From assembly GCA_002716625.1 (NCBI GenBank), contig PBAS01000060.1, positions 1 to 49,485 on the forward strand: a stretch of 49,485 nucleotides of DNA, given 5' to 3'. The notes under the pieces were generated by a model. The model was not told where the DNA came from. It saw only the letters and a program-made list of their open reading frames with translations, and searched no databases. This stretch comes from Phycisphaeraceae bacterium (GTDB lineage Bacteria; Planctomycetota; Phycisphaerae; Phycisphaerales; Phycisphaeraceae). The position numbers were made by a program, and so were the translations under genes. Each line of letters opens with the position of its first letter. Positions within the stretch are counted from its first letter, which is position 1. Below are positions 10,404 to 19,502 of this stretch, one piece after another.

Positions 10404-10417
10404 CACTGACGTTAGTG
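10404..10417. promoter_or_regulatory. Near-perfect 14-bp dyad between divergent genes
   Basis: CACTGACGTTAGTG matches its own reverse complement at 12 of 14 positions. It lies in the 113-bp gap between the divergent TMTC-like and DPM1-like genes, a position suitable for an operator controlling both. No regulator can be named. Confidence 0.3.
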
Positions 10418-10473
10418 ACATATCGGGCAAAATATTGTCGATGCCCTAATTCGAGTGTATCTTTGGTGGCATT

Positions 10474-11307
10474 ATGCTCCACAGAAAGAAATTAGTTGTG
10501 GTTTTGCCGGCTTATCGGGCCGCAAAGACGCTTGCTAAAACCTACCAGGAGATCCCACAGGATATCGTGGATGAAGTTCTCCTTGTTGACGATGCCAGTG
10601 ACGACCAAACCGTCGAGGCGGCTCAAGAACTAGGCATTACCACCTTTGTACACAGGGAGAATCTAGGCTACGGCGCTAACCAGAAAACATGCTACACCGA
10701 AGCACTTCGCGCGGGAGCTGATATCGTGGTCATGCTGCACCCTGATTACCAATATGATCCACGCCTGATCACTGCCATGGCAGGAATGGTCGCGTCAGGT
10801 ATTTATGATGTTGTCCTCGGTTCGCGAATCTTGGGCAATACAGCCCGACGCGGTGGAATGCCCTTATACAAGCACGTGGCCAACCGGCTTCTCACGGCCT
10901 ACCAGAACTTGATGCTGGGCACCAAGATCTCCGAGTTTCACACCGGCTATCGAGCCTTTTCCCGACAAGTGCTGGAAACATTGCCTTTAAAATCAAATTC
11001 TGATGACTTTGTTTTTGATAACCAAATGCTCACCCAAGCCACCGCCTTCAGATTCTCCATTGGTGAATTATCATGCCCCACCAAGTATTTCCCCGAGGCC
11101 AGTTCAATCAATTTCCGCCGTTCCGTCATCTATGGCCTTGGCGTCATTCACACTAGCACCACTTATCGCTTGTGGCGATGGCATCTGAAACAGCCGAATA
11201 TCTTTAAGGATGCACCTAAATTCCGACTAGCAGACCCAAGCAGCATCGATAACAAAGCCGGCGACCGATACGAACGATGCAGTGCAGCATCCCAAGAAAC
11301 CAACTAA
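10474..11307 (+). CDS. Family 2 glycosyltransferase, polyprenyl-phosphate sugar synthase type (DPM1-like)
   Basis: A GT-A fold transferase of 277 residues, predicted to move a sugar from a nucleotide donor to polyprenyl phosphate at the cytoplasmic membrane face. It shows the N-terminal [12 protein letters not shown], the DDASDD nucleotide-binding motif (about residues 38-43), [14 protein letters not shown] and the metal-binding region [10 protein letters not shown], then GSRILG and HTGYRAF. There is no C-terminal transmembrane pair, so it is soluble or peripheral. Its closest functional logic is with the divergent TMTC-like gene, whose relatives use polyprenyl-phosphate-linked sugars. An FKBP gene follows 83 bp downstream. 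Donor sugar cannot be read from sequence. Confidence 0.85.
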   Translation: MLHRKKLVVVLPAYRAAKTLAKTYQEIPQDIVDEVLLVDDASDDQTVEAAQELGITTFVHRENLGYGANQKTCYTEALRAGADIVVMLHPDYQYDPRLITAMAGMVASGIYDVVLGSRILGNTARRGGMPLYKHVANRLLTAYQNLMLGTKISEFHTGYRAFSRQVLETLPLKSNSDDFVFDNQMLTQATAFRFSIGELSCPTKYFPEASSINFRRSVIYGLGVIHTSTTYRLWRWHLKQPNIFKDAPKFRLADPSSIDNKAGDRYERCSAASQETN

Positions 11308-11390
11308 ACTGCGCCACAAGGGGCAGAAACATCCAGCCCAAATGAACCGTAACCACGGTCACAGCAAACTCTGATTGGAAGGAATCCCAA

Positions 11391-12095
11391 ATGAAAAGGC
11401 TCTCTTTGATCATATGCGGACTGGTTTTAATTGTTGGCCTGGTGTATGCCCAACAAGACAGTGGGCAGCCTGAAACAGCCACTGGCACGATAACGGAAAA
11501 GGGAAGCCGAATCAGCTATACGCTCGGCGCAACACTTGGAAGACAGGCTCAAGGCGCCGGATTCCCTATCAACCCACAACTGATCATCAAAGGATTTAGT
11601 GACGTCGTTCTGGGCCAACAACTACAGATGACGGCCGAACAAATGCAACAGACGCTGGATGAAATGCGCCAGGAAATAGCAACCAGACAACGTGAAGCAG
11701 CAATCAAGCATCACGAAGCTGGCGCAAAGTTCATGGCTAACAACGGCAAGAAAGAGGGTGTTGTAACACTGGCCAGCGGACTCCAGTACGCGATAGTCAA
11801 AGAAGGCGACGGAGCATCGCCCAAAGCAACTGATCGCGTTAGCGTACACTACCGAGGCACCCTGATCGATGGCCGTGAATTCGACAGTTCACATCGTCGC
11901 GGCACCCCCGCCTCATTCACCTTGAACAAGGTAATCCCCGGCTGGACCGAAGCGTTGCAACTCATGAAGGTTGGCGACACATGGAATATTTTCATCCCTC
12001 CCAACTTGGCGTACGGCGAAGCTGGCCGGCCTGGCATTCCGCCAAACAGCACGCTTGTCTTCGAAATTGAACTACTTGAAATCGCAGGCCCATAG
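11391..12095 (+). CDS. Exported FKBP-type peptidyl-prolyl cis-trans isomerase (Mip/FkpA-like)
   Basis: Catalyses cis-trans isomerisation of peptidyl-proline bonds and assists folding of exported proteins. The 234 residues begin with a clear signal peptide (LIICGLVLIVGLVYA, likely cleaved before QQDSG), so it acts in the periplasm. An alpha-helical N-terminal dimerisation domain (about 35-125, including SYTLGATLGRQ) leads to the FKBP domain (about 130-232) with VSVHYRGTLIDGREFDSS, VIPGWTEALQLMKVGD and IPPNLAYGE, the standard active-site pocket. Length and architecture match FklB/Mip proteins. The ribosome site AAGGA sits nine bases before ATG. It may be cotranscribed with the upstream glycosyltransferase. 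Confidence 0.93.
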   Translation: MKRLSLIICGLVLIVGLVYAQQDSGQPETATGTITEKGSRISYTLGATLGRQAQGAGFPINPQLIIKGFSDVVLGQQLQMTAEQMQQTLDEMRQEIATRQREAAIKHHEAGAKFMANNGKKEGVVTLASGLQYAIVKEGDGASPKATDRVSVHYRGTLIDGREFDSSHRRGTPASFTLNKVIPGWTEALQLMKVGDTWNIFIPPNLAYGEAGRPGIPPNSTLVFEIELLEIAGP

Positions 12096-12135
12096 CCCCC
12101 AAGAGAACAGACCGAAGCCTACACCCGGTGTGCCA

Positions 12136-12169
12136 GGTTTTGCACCGATACCACAATCGATGCAAAACC
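12136..12169. repeat. Inverted repeat between convergent genes
   Basis: GGTTTTGCA (12136-12144) and TGCAAAACC (12161-12169) form a perfect 9-bp stem, with an inner CGAT/ATCG pairing (12146-12149 with 12156-12159). It lies 40 bp past the FKBP stop and in front of the convergent aminopeptidase stop. It may act as a transcript end or stability hairpin, but there is no T-tract. Confidence 0.45.
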
Positions 12170-12297
12170 AACCTAGACATCGCCGGGAGGTAAGTCCGTG
12201 GCTCAATTCGGTGCAGGTTATTGGGGATGGCAAATACCCCACCAATCTACCGTCGGGGATTATCCCCGTTCGGTCCATCGTGATTCAAGCCACTATA

Positions 12298-13398
12298 TCA
12301 TCGCTTATTAAGCGACTCCAAGCTTCGGGGCATAAACCTGCCGTTCTTTCTGACAAGCTTACCATCGAACCAGATTTCGCCACCACCATAATCTGATCGC
12401 TGGATGCAGACCAAGTCCCAATGGACTTTACTGCGGTTGCCATTATCTGCCTCTTCATATGCTTGACCTGGAGTAAGGTGAAATGAACCAGCAATTTTTT
12501 CGTCGAAAAGGATATCCCGCATCGGCTCACGGATAAGTGGGTTCACGCCGATCGCAAACTCACCAATAAAACGGGCCCCTTCGTCTCGATCCAGAATGGC
12601 GTTAAGAGCCTTGCGATTGCTTGCATCCGCTTGTGTGATATGCCCCTTTTCAAACTCAAAGCAGACCTGATCAAAACTTACGCCATTGTAAATCGAAGGC
12701 ACGTTATAAGTAATCTTCCCTTCAACTGAATCGCGGCGTGGCGCCGTAAACACCTCACCATCCGGAAGATTGTATTCACCGCAACAGACAATTCCCTTCA
12801 TCCCTTCAAGGCTAAAACGCAAGTCCGTGCCGGGACCTTTGATGTGCACTGCCTTTGTACGATCCATCAACCGCTTGAGCGCCTGCATCGGCGTCCTAAG
12901 ACGGCGGTAATCAAGCAGGCAGACCTTGAAATAAAAGTCCTCAAACGCTTCTGTACTCATGCCGGCAAGTTGCGCCATTGCGGGATGCGGCCAACGCAAT
13001 ACGCACCATCGCGTTTTCGAGATACGCCAATCAAGCGACCGCTTGAAATGCTTCTCCACAACACCCATTTGATCCGGCCCAACATCGGAAGTTTCGGCAA
13101 TATTGTGGGATCCTCGAATGGCAATATAAGCATCCACCTCCTTTGTCAGCGCCAATCGATGCTTACCCAGCAATTTGAACTGAGGATCTGTCGCCCCCCG
13201 GCACATTTCCCGCTGAATCGCCATGCTTGTTTCCTGGATCACGGGAATTGCATTCACTGCACGCGATTCACGAATTAAAGCCACGCCAACTTCTGCGGGC
13301 ACTTCGTATAGATCGATGAGAACCCGGTCATGACGCCGCAAGCGCGTGGAATACCTGACCAGTTGCCGCGCCAAGGCATTGATTCGTGGATCTTGCAT
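12298..13398 (-). CDS. M29-family metalloaminopeptidase (AmpS/thermophilic aminopeptidase type)
   Basis: Removes N-terminal amino acids from peptides in the cytoplasm using a two-metal (zinc or cobalt) centre. The 366 residues match the usual ~365-410 of the family. Visible signatures are GEYNLPDGEVFTAP (about 235-248, with a metal-binding glutamate), GEFAIGVNP (about 296), FDEKIAGSFHLTPGQAY (about 313) and HWDLV (about 339), which together carry the conserved E, E, H, D ligands. No signal peptide. The gene is monocistronic: it converges with the FKBP gene and is separated from the ankyrin gene by 274 bp, a gap that holds only a small hairpin ATCGCCC-TGG-GGGCGAT near 13494. Confidence 0.9.
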   Translation of the reverse strand: MQDPRINALARQLVRYSTRLRRHDRVLIDLYEVPAEVGVALIRESRAVNAIPVIQETSMAIQREMCRGATDPQFKLLGKHRLALTKEVDAYIAIRGSHNIAETSDVGPDQMGVVEKHFKRSLDWRISKTRWCVLRWPHPAMAQLAGMSTEAFEDFYFKVCLLDYRRLRTPMQALKRLMDRTKAVHIKGPGTDLRFSLEGMKGIVCCGEYNLPDGEVFTAPRRDSVEGKITYNVPSIYNGVSFDQVCFEFEKGHITQADASNRKALNAILDRDEGARFIGEFAIGVNPLIREPMRDILFDEKIAGSFHLTPGQAYEEADNGNRSKVHWDLVCIQRSDYGGGEIWFDGKLVRKNGRFMPRSLESLNKR

Positions 13399-13672
13399 TC
13401 AAACAAGTATACGGTTTTCCAGAAGTGACGATGTATCAACAAATAGCCAACCCAGACACTAACCATAAAATCTGAAATACGAAGCCTGTGCATCGCCCTG
13501 GGGGCGATACTTAAACCCGCATGTTTAGCCCACACCAATCAAGCGCAACCGCAACAGCTATCATCTTGGGTACAGAGGCGTAAAGACAAAACCCTGAATC
13601 CAAGAACCAGTAATTCAAACCAGTGCAATCTCTCCGCCAATGAACCATAGCAACCACCAGAATACCAGACGA

Positions 13673-15121
13673 TCACTTAAATAACTTACCTAGGGAACCA
13701 CCACCTTCACCGGCTAATTGCGCCGCGGATTTACCGCCCGCATCAGTCTCGGCACGATCAGCCCCATGGCTTACAAGGGCCCGTGCTACGGACGCATCGG
13801 CCATCAACTCCCCAGCAACCAACGGCCCACCCGGCAGCCGCCTATAGCCAAGAGCCCAATGAAGGACGGGATAACCCGCATTATCTTTGGCGTTCACATC
13901 AGCGCCGTGGGCAACCAGCAGGTCAACCATCGCCGCACCAAGTTGCTGTTGCTCCTGTTCCTTGGCTGCCAAGGCCTCTTCTAAGCCGCTGCTATCACCG
14001 CCGCGGCCCTCAGATCGTCTCTTGCGCAACAAAGCCATTCGATATCGCCGAACCGTGGTCTTGATTTTGTAAAGCGAGGCGGTTAGATGCAAAGCTGTTG
14101 CCCCATCACCGGCCTTAACATCCACAAGGGCGCCATGGTCAATAAGGAGCTGCGCCGCCTCTACATCATTTCGCCACGCACTGATGTGAAGCGGCGTATA
14201 CCCGTCACCGGATATGACCGTCGAGCCATGGTTCGAATGTATATGGGGATCTGCATATTCCCATGCTCCGGTCACATTGACTTGTGCACCACGCGTGAGC
14301 AACAGATTCAAAAAATCCAGATTGCCGGCATCCGCCACCCAATGAAGCATTGAAAGGCCATTACGATCAGTTTCCTTTGCACTGGCACCTTGATCCAGCA
14401 GAAATGTTGCAACAGCTAATTGTCCCGACCTAAAATCGCCATTTCCTATAATCGAACCCAAAGGCGTCCACCCGCTGGATCCGGCAACCACATGAAGATC
14501 CGCTCCATGAGAAAGCAACTGCTTGACAATATCAATTCGTCCACCATAAGAGGCGCTGTGCAGCGGTGATATACCCAAACCATCCTGCTGATTAACATCC
14601 ACCCCATGGTCAATCAGCATCTGGATGACATTGCCCGGTGCCGCACCAACTCCCACGGCAACGTGAAAAGGTGTTTGATTCGACACATTAAGTGCATGAA
14701 CATTTGCACCATGGCTGAGCAACAGCTCCACCACTTCAACCTTCTGTTCAACGGGAAGATCTTTAAAAGCACCAAAAATCGCATTGATCCCGACCTCATC
14801 ATTGAACTGGGCACACGCCATGTGCAGTGCAGTATTGTCAAACCCATCAACCGCCTCTTTGGCATTCGGGCTCACACCCTCAGCCAAAATCTCCTTGAGA
14901 ACCTTTAAATCTGTGTCACGAGCAGAACGATGCAATAACTTCGGCTTGGCTCTTTTTTTACTTGCACTAGATTTAGCTGGGTTTGTTTGGCCACTGGACT
15001 GCTTACCCCCATGTGGCGGGCGATCACACCCAATCATCAAGCCCAAACACAATAAGGTTGCTACCGCCAAAACATGGCGGTAGCAACGAAAAGGATTCCA
15101 GTACTTTGGTTTGTGTAACAT
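13673..15121 (-). CDS. Ankyrin-repeat lipoprotein
   Basis: Starting at the ATG at 15121 gives 482 residues with a lipoprotein signal: a basic stretch, a hydrophobic core and the lipobox LMIGC, so the mature protein should be anchored to a membrane through that cysteine. A Lys/Ser-rich linker follows. The rest is ankyrin repeats, about eight or nine, with patterns such as NQTPFHVAVGVGA, GISPLHSASYGGRIDIV, GYTPLHISAWRNDVEAAQLL and GYPVLHWALGYR. A charged insert (KEQEQQQLGAAM) lies between repeats near residue 385. Ankyrin repeats bind proteins; no partner is evident. A longer reading from 15202 would bury the signal peptide and overlap mutL, so it was rejected. It is 49 bp downstream of mutL on the same strand. 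Confidence 0.85.
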   Translation of the reverse strand: MLHKPKYWNPFRCYRHVLAVATLLCLGLMIGCDRPPHGGKQSSGQTNPAKSSASKKRAKPKLLHRSARDTDLKVLKEILAEGVSPNAKEAVDGFDNTALHMACAQFNDEVGINAIFGAFKDLPVEQKVEVVELLLSHGANVHALNVSNQTPFHVAVGVGAAPGNVIQMLIDHGVDVNQQDGLGISPLHSASYGGRIDIVKQLLSHGADLHVVAGSSGWTPLGSIIGNGDFRSGQLAVATFLLDQGASAKETDRNGLSMLHWVADAGNLDFLNLLLTRGAQVNVTGAWEYADPHIHSNHGSTVISGDGYTPLHISAWRNDVEAAQLLIDHGALVDVKAGDGATALHLTASLYKIKTTVRRYRMALLRKRRSEGRGGDSSGLEEALAAKEQEQQQLGAAMVDLLVAHGADVNAKDNAGYPVLHWALGYRRLPGGPLVAGELMADASVARALVSHGADRAETDAGGKSAAQLAGEGGGSLGKLFK

Positions 15122-15170
15122 ATTAGGGCGATACGATAACGCCTGCCCTAGCGAGTTGGCAAACCGCAAG

Positions 15171-17138
15171 TCATGTCCGCTTAAAATACTTGCATAAGTC
15201 ACTCAATGTCAGACGAACAGAGGTGGGACGGCCATGAGGACAACTGCTTGACCGCTCGATCTGATCCCGCTGATCAAGCAGGTCAGACAACTCCTCTTCA
15301 CTCATTTTATCGCCCGCCTTGACGGCCGCCTTACATGCCATCATGTCCAAAACATGATGCAAGGCTGCTTCCTCAGCATGGGAAGCCTCCGTATCAAAAT
15401 CACCCTGCTCCCCCCGATCCAACAGTTGCTCGACAAACTCTACAGGATCAACCTTGCGATCAAACAAAAAGGAACTAAAACCCGCAATACCAATCGCTGA
15501 CGGACCAAGAGGATGAGCCTCTATCCCAACACGCTGCAATAGCGGCTGAAGTTGTTCTAACATGGCCAACTGCTTGGCATTTGCCGATAATGTTGCGGGG
15601 ACAAGAAGCCGCTGGCTTTCAAGATTCTGCTTGAGTACACGGTGCTTGAGCTGCTCAAACATGAATCGCTCGTGTAATGCGTGCTGATCAATAATGACCA
15701 ACCCATGTTCATCCTCGGTCACCAAAAAGCTGTTGTGTACCTGCAGCACCCCCCTGACAAACCAAGGCCGTGATGCGGCAACCGTGGCATCCTGTCCTGA
15801 CTGCAAAACCGACAGGTCCGCTGATCGAGAGCCCCCTACAGCCTGACCCACGTCATCCACGCGATATCCGCCAGAAGCCAGTTGCTGCTTGACCTGTTCG
15901 AACTCAAAGCCCTTGTGAGATTTCCCTCGGCACCCAGCAACCCCGGCAAGAGTCGTGGAACCACCAACCACTGGCGTCAACGATGAACTACCACCGCCGG
16001 ACGAGGTCGGACCTGACGTAACCGGCGTTAACCCCGAGTTGGTGACACGAGACACATTTGCTTGACCTTGAATGGACACTGCTGGCGTAAGATCGGCCCT
16101 CAAGAGACATTGCCTAAAAGCCGTAAGCACCAAATGATGAATACGTGACGGCTCACGAAACCGAACCTCCGCCTTTGTGGGGTGGACATTGACATCAACG
16201 GATGCGGGATCTACCTCCAGCATCACGATAACCACGGGATGACGATCGTGCGGCATAAGACCGCGGTAGGCTTCCTTGACCGCATGCGCAATATTGCGAT
16301 CACGAATTGGCCGACCATTCAAAAAGAAATGCTGGAATTTAGCCGACGCTCTTGCAATTGAAGGCGAACCCGCCAGCCCCCACAAAACAGGCGTTATCTC
16401 AACGGACGCAACTTTGGGAACTGCGACTCCAGCTTCCATCTTCACATGGTCATCCACTTCCAAAAGCGCTTCATCAAGTTCGCCACCCAGCACATCAACA
16501 CAACGCTGACGGCGGCCTTGCCCTGCTTCAAATTCAAGGTGCCTGCGGCCGTTACGGGCCAACGTCAAACCGACATCCGTCCAAGCCAACGCGATACGTG
16601 TCATCACGTCAGCTATATGTCCATATTCCGTTGCTGGCGTCCGCAAGAACTTTCGCCGCGCGGGGGTATTAAAAAACAGATTACGCACCTCTATGATCGT
16701 GCCAGGTGAACAGGCAACCGGCACCGGGGCACTCACCTCACCGTCCTGCACCTCGATCACATAACCGGCATCCCCGACCACCTGATCGCTGGCAGCCCGA
16801 CTGGTCAAGCGGAGTTGACTCACGCTTGCAATTGACGCCAACGCTTCCCCGCGGAAACCAAGCGTGCTAATCGATACCAAGTCATCGGAACCGGCAATCT
16901 TGCTGGTTGCATGGGGCGCAATAGCCAACGGTAAATCTACAACGTTGATACCCTCACCGTTGTCGCTAATACGAACCAGATTCGAACCGTCCCGATCCTC
17001 AATGGCGACGTCGATTTGTGTAGCACCAGCATCAAGTGAATTCTCAACCAGTTCTTTAACAACACTCGCCGGCCGCTCAACGACCTCGCCGGCCGCAATC
17101 TGGTTGACCAAGTGTCTGTCTAGTTTTCGAATGGACAT
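15171..17138 (-). CDS. mutL: DNA mismatch repair protein MutL
   Basis: GHKL ATPase that couples MutS mismatch recognition to strand incision. The start is placed at ATG 17138, since MSIRKLDRHLVNQIAAGEVV is the family N-terminus; an upstream ATG at 17162 adds eight unrelated residues. ATPase motifs are ELVENSLDAGA, DNGEG, ATSKI and GFRGEALASI. A low-complexity Ser/Thr/Gly linker (about residues 365-400) leads to the C-terminal dimerisation/endonuclease domain. That domain has the metal-binding DQHALHERFMFE (fits DQHA(x)2E(x)4E), ACKAAVKAGD, SSCPHGRPT and a terminal YFKR. This is therefore the nicking-competent type of MutL used where MutH is absent. Length 655 is normal. Confidence 0.97.
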   Translation of the reverse strand: MSIRKLDRHLVNQIAAGEVVERPASVVKELVENSLDAGATQIDVAIEDRDGSNLVRISDNGEGINVVDLPLAIAPHATSKIAGSDDLVSISTLGFRGEALASIASVSQLRLTSRAASDQVVGDAGYVIEVQDGEVSAPVPVACSPGTIIEVRNLFFNTPARRKFLRTPATEYGHIADVMTRIALAWTDVGLTLARNGRRHLEFEAGQGRRQRCVDVLGGELDEALLEVDDHVKMEAGVAVPKVASVEITPVLWGLAGSPSIARASAKFQHFFLNGRPIRDRNIAHAVKEAYRGLMPHDRHPVVIVMLEVDPASVDVNVHPTKAEVRFREPSRIHHLVLTAFRQCLLRADLTPAVSIQGQANVSRVTNSGLTPVTSGPTSSGGGSSSLTPVVGGSTTLAGVAGCRGKSHKGFEFEQVKQQLASGGYRVDDVGQAVGGSRSADLSVLQSGQDATVAASRPWFVRGVLQVHNSFLVTEDEHGLVIIDQHALHERFMFEQLKHRVLKQNLESQRLLVPATLSANAKQLAMLEQLQPLLQRVGIEAHPLGPSAIGIAGFSSFLFDRKVDPVEFVEQLLDRGEQGDFDTEASHAEEAALHHVLDMMACKAAVKAGDKMSEEELSDLLDQRDQIERSSSCPHGRPTSVRLTLSDLCKYFKRT

Positions 17139-17169
17139 TGGAGCATCGTAGCAGATGACCATCCATCAA

Positions 17170-17248
17170 GGGTGGTGGAGACCCGGGCGCCAGCCGCAGG
17201 CTGGCAAATTCGATCTAGGATCGTTGCCAAACCAGACTCCAACCACCC
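17170..17248. repeat. Three-helix inverted-repeat structure between mutL and the PLD-like gene
   Basis: An outer 11-bp stem pairs GGGTGGTGGAG (17170-17180) with CTCCAACCACCC (17237-17248), with a single bulged A at 17241. It encloses two hairpins: GCCAGCC-GCA-GGCTGGC (17189-17205) and CGATC-TAG-GATCG (17211-17223). The multi-branch fold could be a structured 5' leader, a small RNA or a short palindromic repeat element. No second copy was noticed in this window. Confidence 0.45.
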
Positions 17249-17363
17249 AAAAGGACTACGCCACAGCAGACTTTAACGCATTCATACACCTCTATATCAA
17301 CCATTAATTTCGCTACGAGTGGGCCAACCAAACCCGCTACCATTTAGCTCGAGATGGGGCACC

Positions 17364-18026
17364 ATGCACTTTAAACACCAATACCGCCACAAAATGGCGG
17401 CACATCAGGGCCAACAGACCGATATTACTGAAATGGTCAAGCCGGTCATCAAACACCCACTGCCCTATGGCAAAACGAATCAAAACGTCCAACTGGAACT
17501 TATTGCTGACGAAGAACACTTCCAGCAGATTGTCCTCGATGGGATTCTCAAGGCTCGCGTGTCCCTCGATATTACCACCGCGGACCTCAAGGCGATGTTC
17601 ATACCCACATCCACATGCCATCAAGCACGTTCCGTCATCAACCATTTAATCAACCTGGCCAAAACTGGCACTGAAATCCGTGTACTTCATTCCGGCGTCC
17701 CCACGGGACCTGCAATCCACCAACTCCGCCAGGCATTACCGCCCCGCCTCATGATCCGGCGCTGCCCGCGAGTACACGCCAAAGCAGTTATCGTTGATGC
17801 AACCATGCTGTACCTTGGCTCCGCCAACCTGACTGGAGCCGGATTGGGGGCCAAGGCCGTTCACCGCCGTAATTTCGAACTGGGTATCCGTACCCAGTCA
17901 CCGCACATGATCGACCAGGTCATGTCGTATTTCAATACGATATGGGAAGGCCTGCACTGTGAGGGCTGTGGCCGCCGCAACATCTGCCCAGTGCCCCTCG
18001 AGGAACCCAAACTACTATCCGCCTAG
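17364..18026 (+). CDS. Phospholipase D-like (single HKD motif) protein
   Basis: A 220-residue protein of the PLD superfamily. One HKD motif is visible, HAKAVIVD followed by LGSANLTGAG (about residues 143-165), so two subunits would need to combine for a full active site, as in Nuc-type nucleases. The N-terminal half (LELIADEEHFQQIVLDGI, VSLDITTADLKAMF) fits the PLD fold. The C-terminus carries the cysteine cluster CEGCGRRNIC, possibly metal-binding and unusual for small PLD nucleases. ATG at 17364 is preferred over GTG 17319 because GAGATGGGG precedes it. It acts in the cytoplasm (no signal peptide) on an unknown phosphodiester, perhaps nucleic acid. It converges with lpxK 10 bp away. Confidence 0.78.
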   Translation: MHFKHQYRHKMAAHQGQQTDITEMVKPVIKHPLPYGKTNQNVQLELIADEEHFQQIVLDGILKARVSLDITTADLKAMFIPTSTCHQARSVINHLINLAKTGTEIRVLHSGVPTGPAIHQLRQALPPRLMIRRCPRVHAKAVIVDATMLYLGSANLTGAGLGAKAVHRRNFELGIRTQSPHMIDQVMSYFNTIWEGLHCEGCGRRNICPVPLEEPKLLSA

Positions 18027-18036
18027 GAATCTCTGG

Positions 18037-19098
18037 TCACCGAACTGATTGAATAAGCCCATCCACTTCGGCACTTCCATCAAGAAATCCAATCTCCAAA
18101 ACCGGGCGGTAAACCGGAATTGGCGGAGAATCTTTGCCCACCAACAGTTTTTCCCATTTCACCCAGTCCTTCTCGGTTGTAACAACGGCCGTACACTGAT
18201 TGCCCATAGCCTTCCTGAACACCTCCTGCAAATCGCTCATACCGTATTCGTGGTGGTCACCAAAGGTCATCGACTCCAAATCACGGGCGGTCTGATTTCT
18301 CAAGGTGGCCAGAAAAGCGCCGGGACTACCGATGCCGCAAACACCAAGCACACGCTGACCCGCAAGCACACCCACTTCACCGTGATTACCCCCATCTCCC
18401 CCACGAAGTCCCACCCACCGATGCACCGTATGCGCAATCGGCCGACGACCACTCAATCGCTTGATCTGCCGATCCAAATTCTCCAATTCCATCGGCGTCA
18501 CCCGATCGCTATGCGTAACAATCACCGCATTGGCTCGCAACAGACAACACTTGGGCTCGCGTAAAAAACCACGCGGTAACAGATGATCGCCGCCGAACGG
18601 ATCGTCTGCCTTAAGAAGCACCAGATCAAGATCCCGGCAAACCTGACGGTGTTGGAATGCATCATCCAATAAAAACAGGTCCACGCCGCTTTGCCGAGCC
18701 AAGACGCGTTTGGCTCCACGGACTCGATCCCGGTTTGCTTCGACTTGAACCTCGCCCCGAAGCGCCTTGGCCAATAGTTTTGCTTCATCACTTCCGATCA
18801 ACCCTGATTTATAACCACGCAACAGGATTGCTGGCTGATATCCAGCAGCAAGCAACCGCCCTGCAAGCTCCAGAACCATTGGCGTCTTGCCACTACCGCC
18901 GGCAATAATGTTACCAACACTGATCGTCGGTCTACCTAATTTTTTTTGTCGCCGCAACCCCAGTGTGAAGGCCGCGTTACGAACCGCAACAGCCCCACGA
19001 TACAGGGGTTCAACCAAGCCGAGACCTCCGCGCAATACAACCGAGGAGAACGTCCGCTCCGCCCCCATTGCCTTAAGAACCAGCTCGTGACCTGTCAT
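18037..19098 (-). CDS. lpxK: Tetraacyldisaccharide 4'-kinase (lipid A biosynthesis)
   Basis: Phosphorylates the 4' position of the tetraacyldisaccharide lipid A precursor at the inner membrane, using ATP. The 353 residues are of normal length. Seen are an N-terminal hydrophobic/basic region, SVGNIIAGGSGKTPMVLELA (P-loop GGSGKTP at about residues 66-72), LLRGYKSG, EANRDRV, the lid/catalytic segment LLDDAFQHRQVCRDLDLVLL and PRGFLREP, then THSDRV and TTEKDWVKW toward the C-terminus. Its presence shows that the organism makes lipid A and so has an outer membrane. It is divergent from the ParA-fusion gene. Confidence 0.95.
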   Translation of the reverse strand: MTGHELVLKAMGAERTFSSVVLRGGLGLVEPLYRGAVAVRNAAFTLGLRRQKKLGRPTISVGNIIAGGSGKTPMVLELAGRLLAAGYQPAILLRGYKSGLIGSDEAKLLAKALRGEVQVEANRDRVRGAKRVLARQSGVDLFLLDDAFQHRQVCRDLDLVLLKADDPFGGDHLLPRGFLREPKCCLLRANAVIVTHSDRVTPMELENLDRQIKRLSGRRPIAHTVHRWVGLRGGDGGNHGEVGVLAGQRVLGVCGIGSPGAFLATLRNQTARDLESMTFGDHHEYGMSDLQEVFRKAMGNQCTAVVTTEKDWVKWEKLLVGKDSPPIPVYRPVLEIGFLDGSAEVDGLIQSVR

Positions 19099-19138
19099 GA
19101 TTAAAACGCCAAAAACAGCAACAAACTAAGTTTATAAC

Positions 19139-19144
19139 ATTATA
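19139..19144 (-). promoter_or_regulatory. Probable -10 element for lpxK
   Basis: On the minus strand a perfect TATAAT lies about 40 bp before the lpxK ATG, within an AT-rich block (19128-19160). No convincing -35 hexamer is seen at 16-18 bases, so the assignment rests on the -10 match and position. Confidence 0.35.
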
Positions 19145-19502
19145 AATAAAAATATTTCATTCTTCCGGCGACCCGTAGATTGCCAGGCCGCTTTCTCATG
19201 CAAGCATCCAGTCCACCTCCAACCAACGCCCAAGGCCCAAACCCGGGATCTTTTTCTCCCCCCAGTCACTTCCACCATCGTTGCCCACAAAAAGCAAACC
19301 CCCATTACCAGCACTGATATTCAAGATTCCACACTCCAAGCCCCGATAAAATTCTCCGGCGAATGGACTTAACCATCTTTAGTCACAGTCACGGCATCAA
19401 ACTGGACCAGAAGCACACAAAGAATAAATCCATGGCAGCCTAGCTGCCTAGATAGAACGCGGCCATTCCGGATAACCCTTTCAAGGACGAAAGGCCAGCC
19501 CA
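19145..19502. other. Divergent intergenic region lpxK / parA-like
   Basis: About 360 bp without a supported gene. It contains a hairpin GGCAGC-CTA-GCTGCC (19434-19448) in what would be the leader of the ParA-fusion transcript. Purine-rich AAGGACGAAAGG (19484-19495) precedes the TTG start. Confidence 0.5.
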
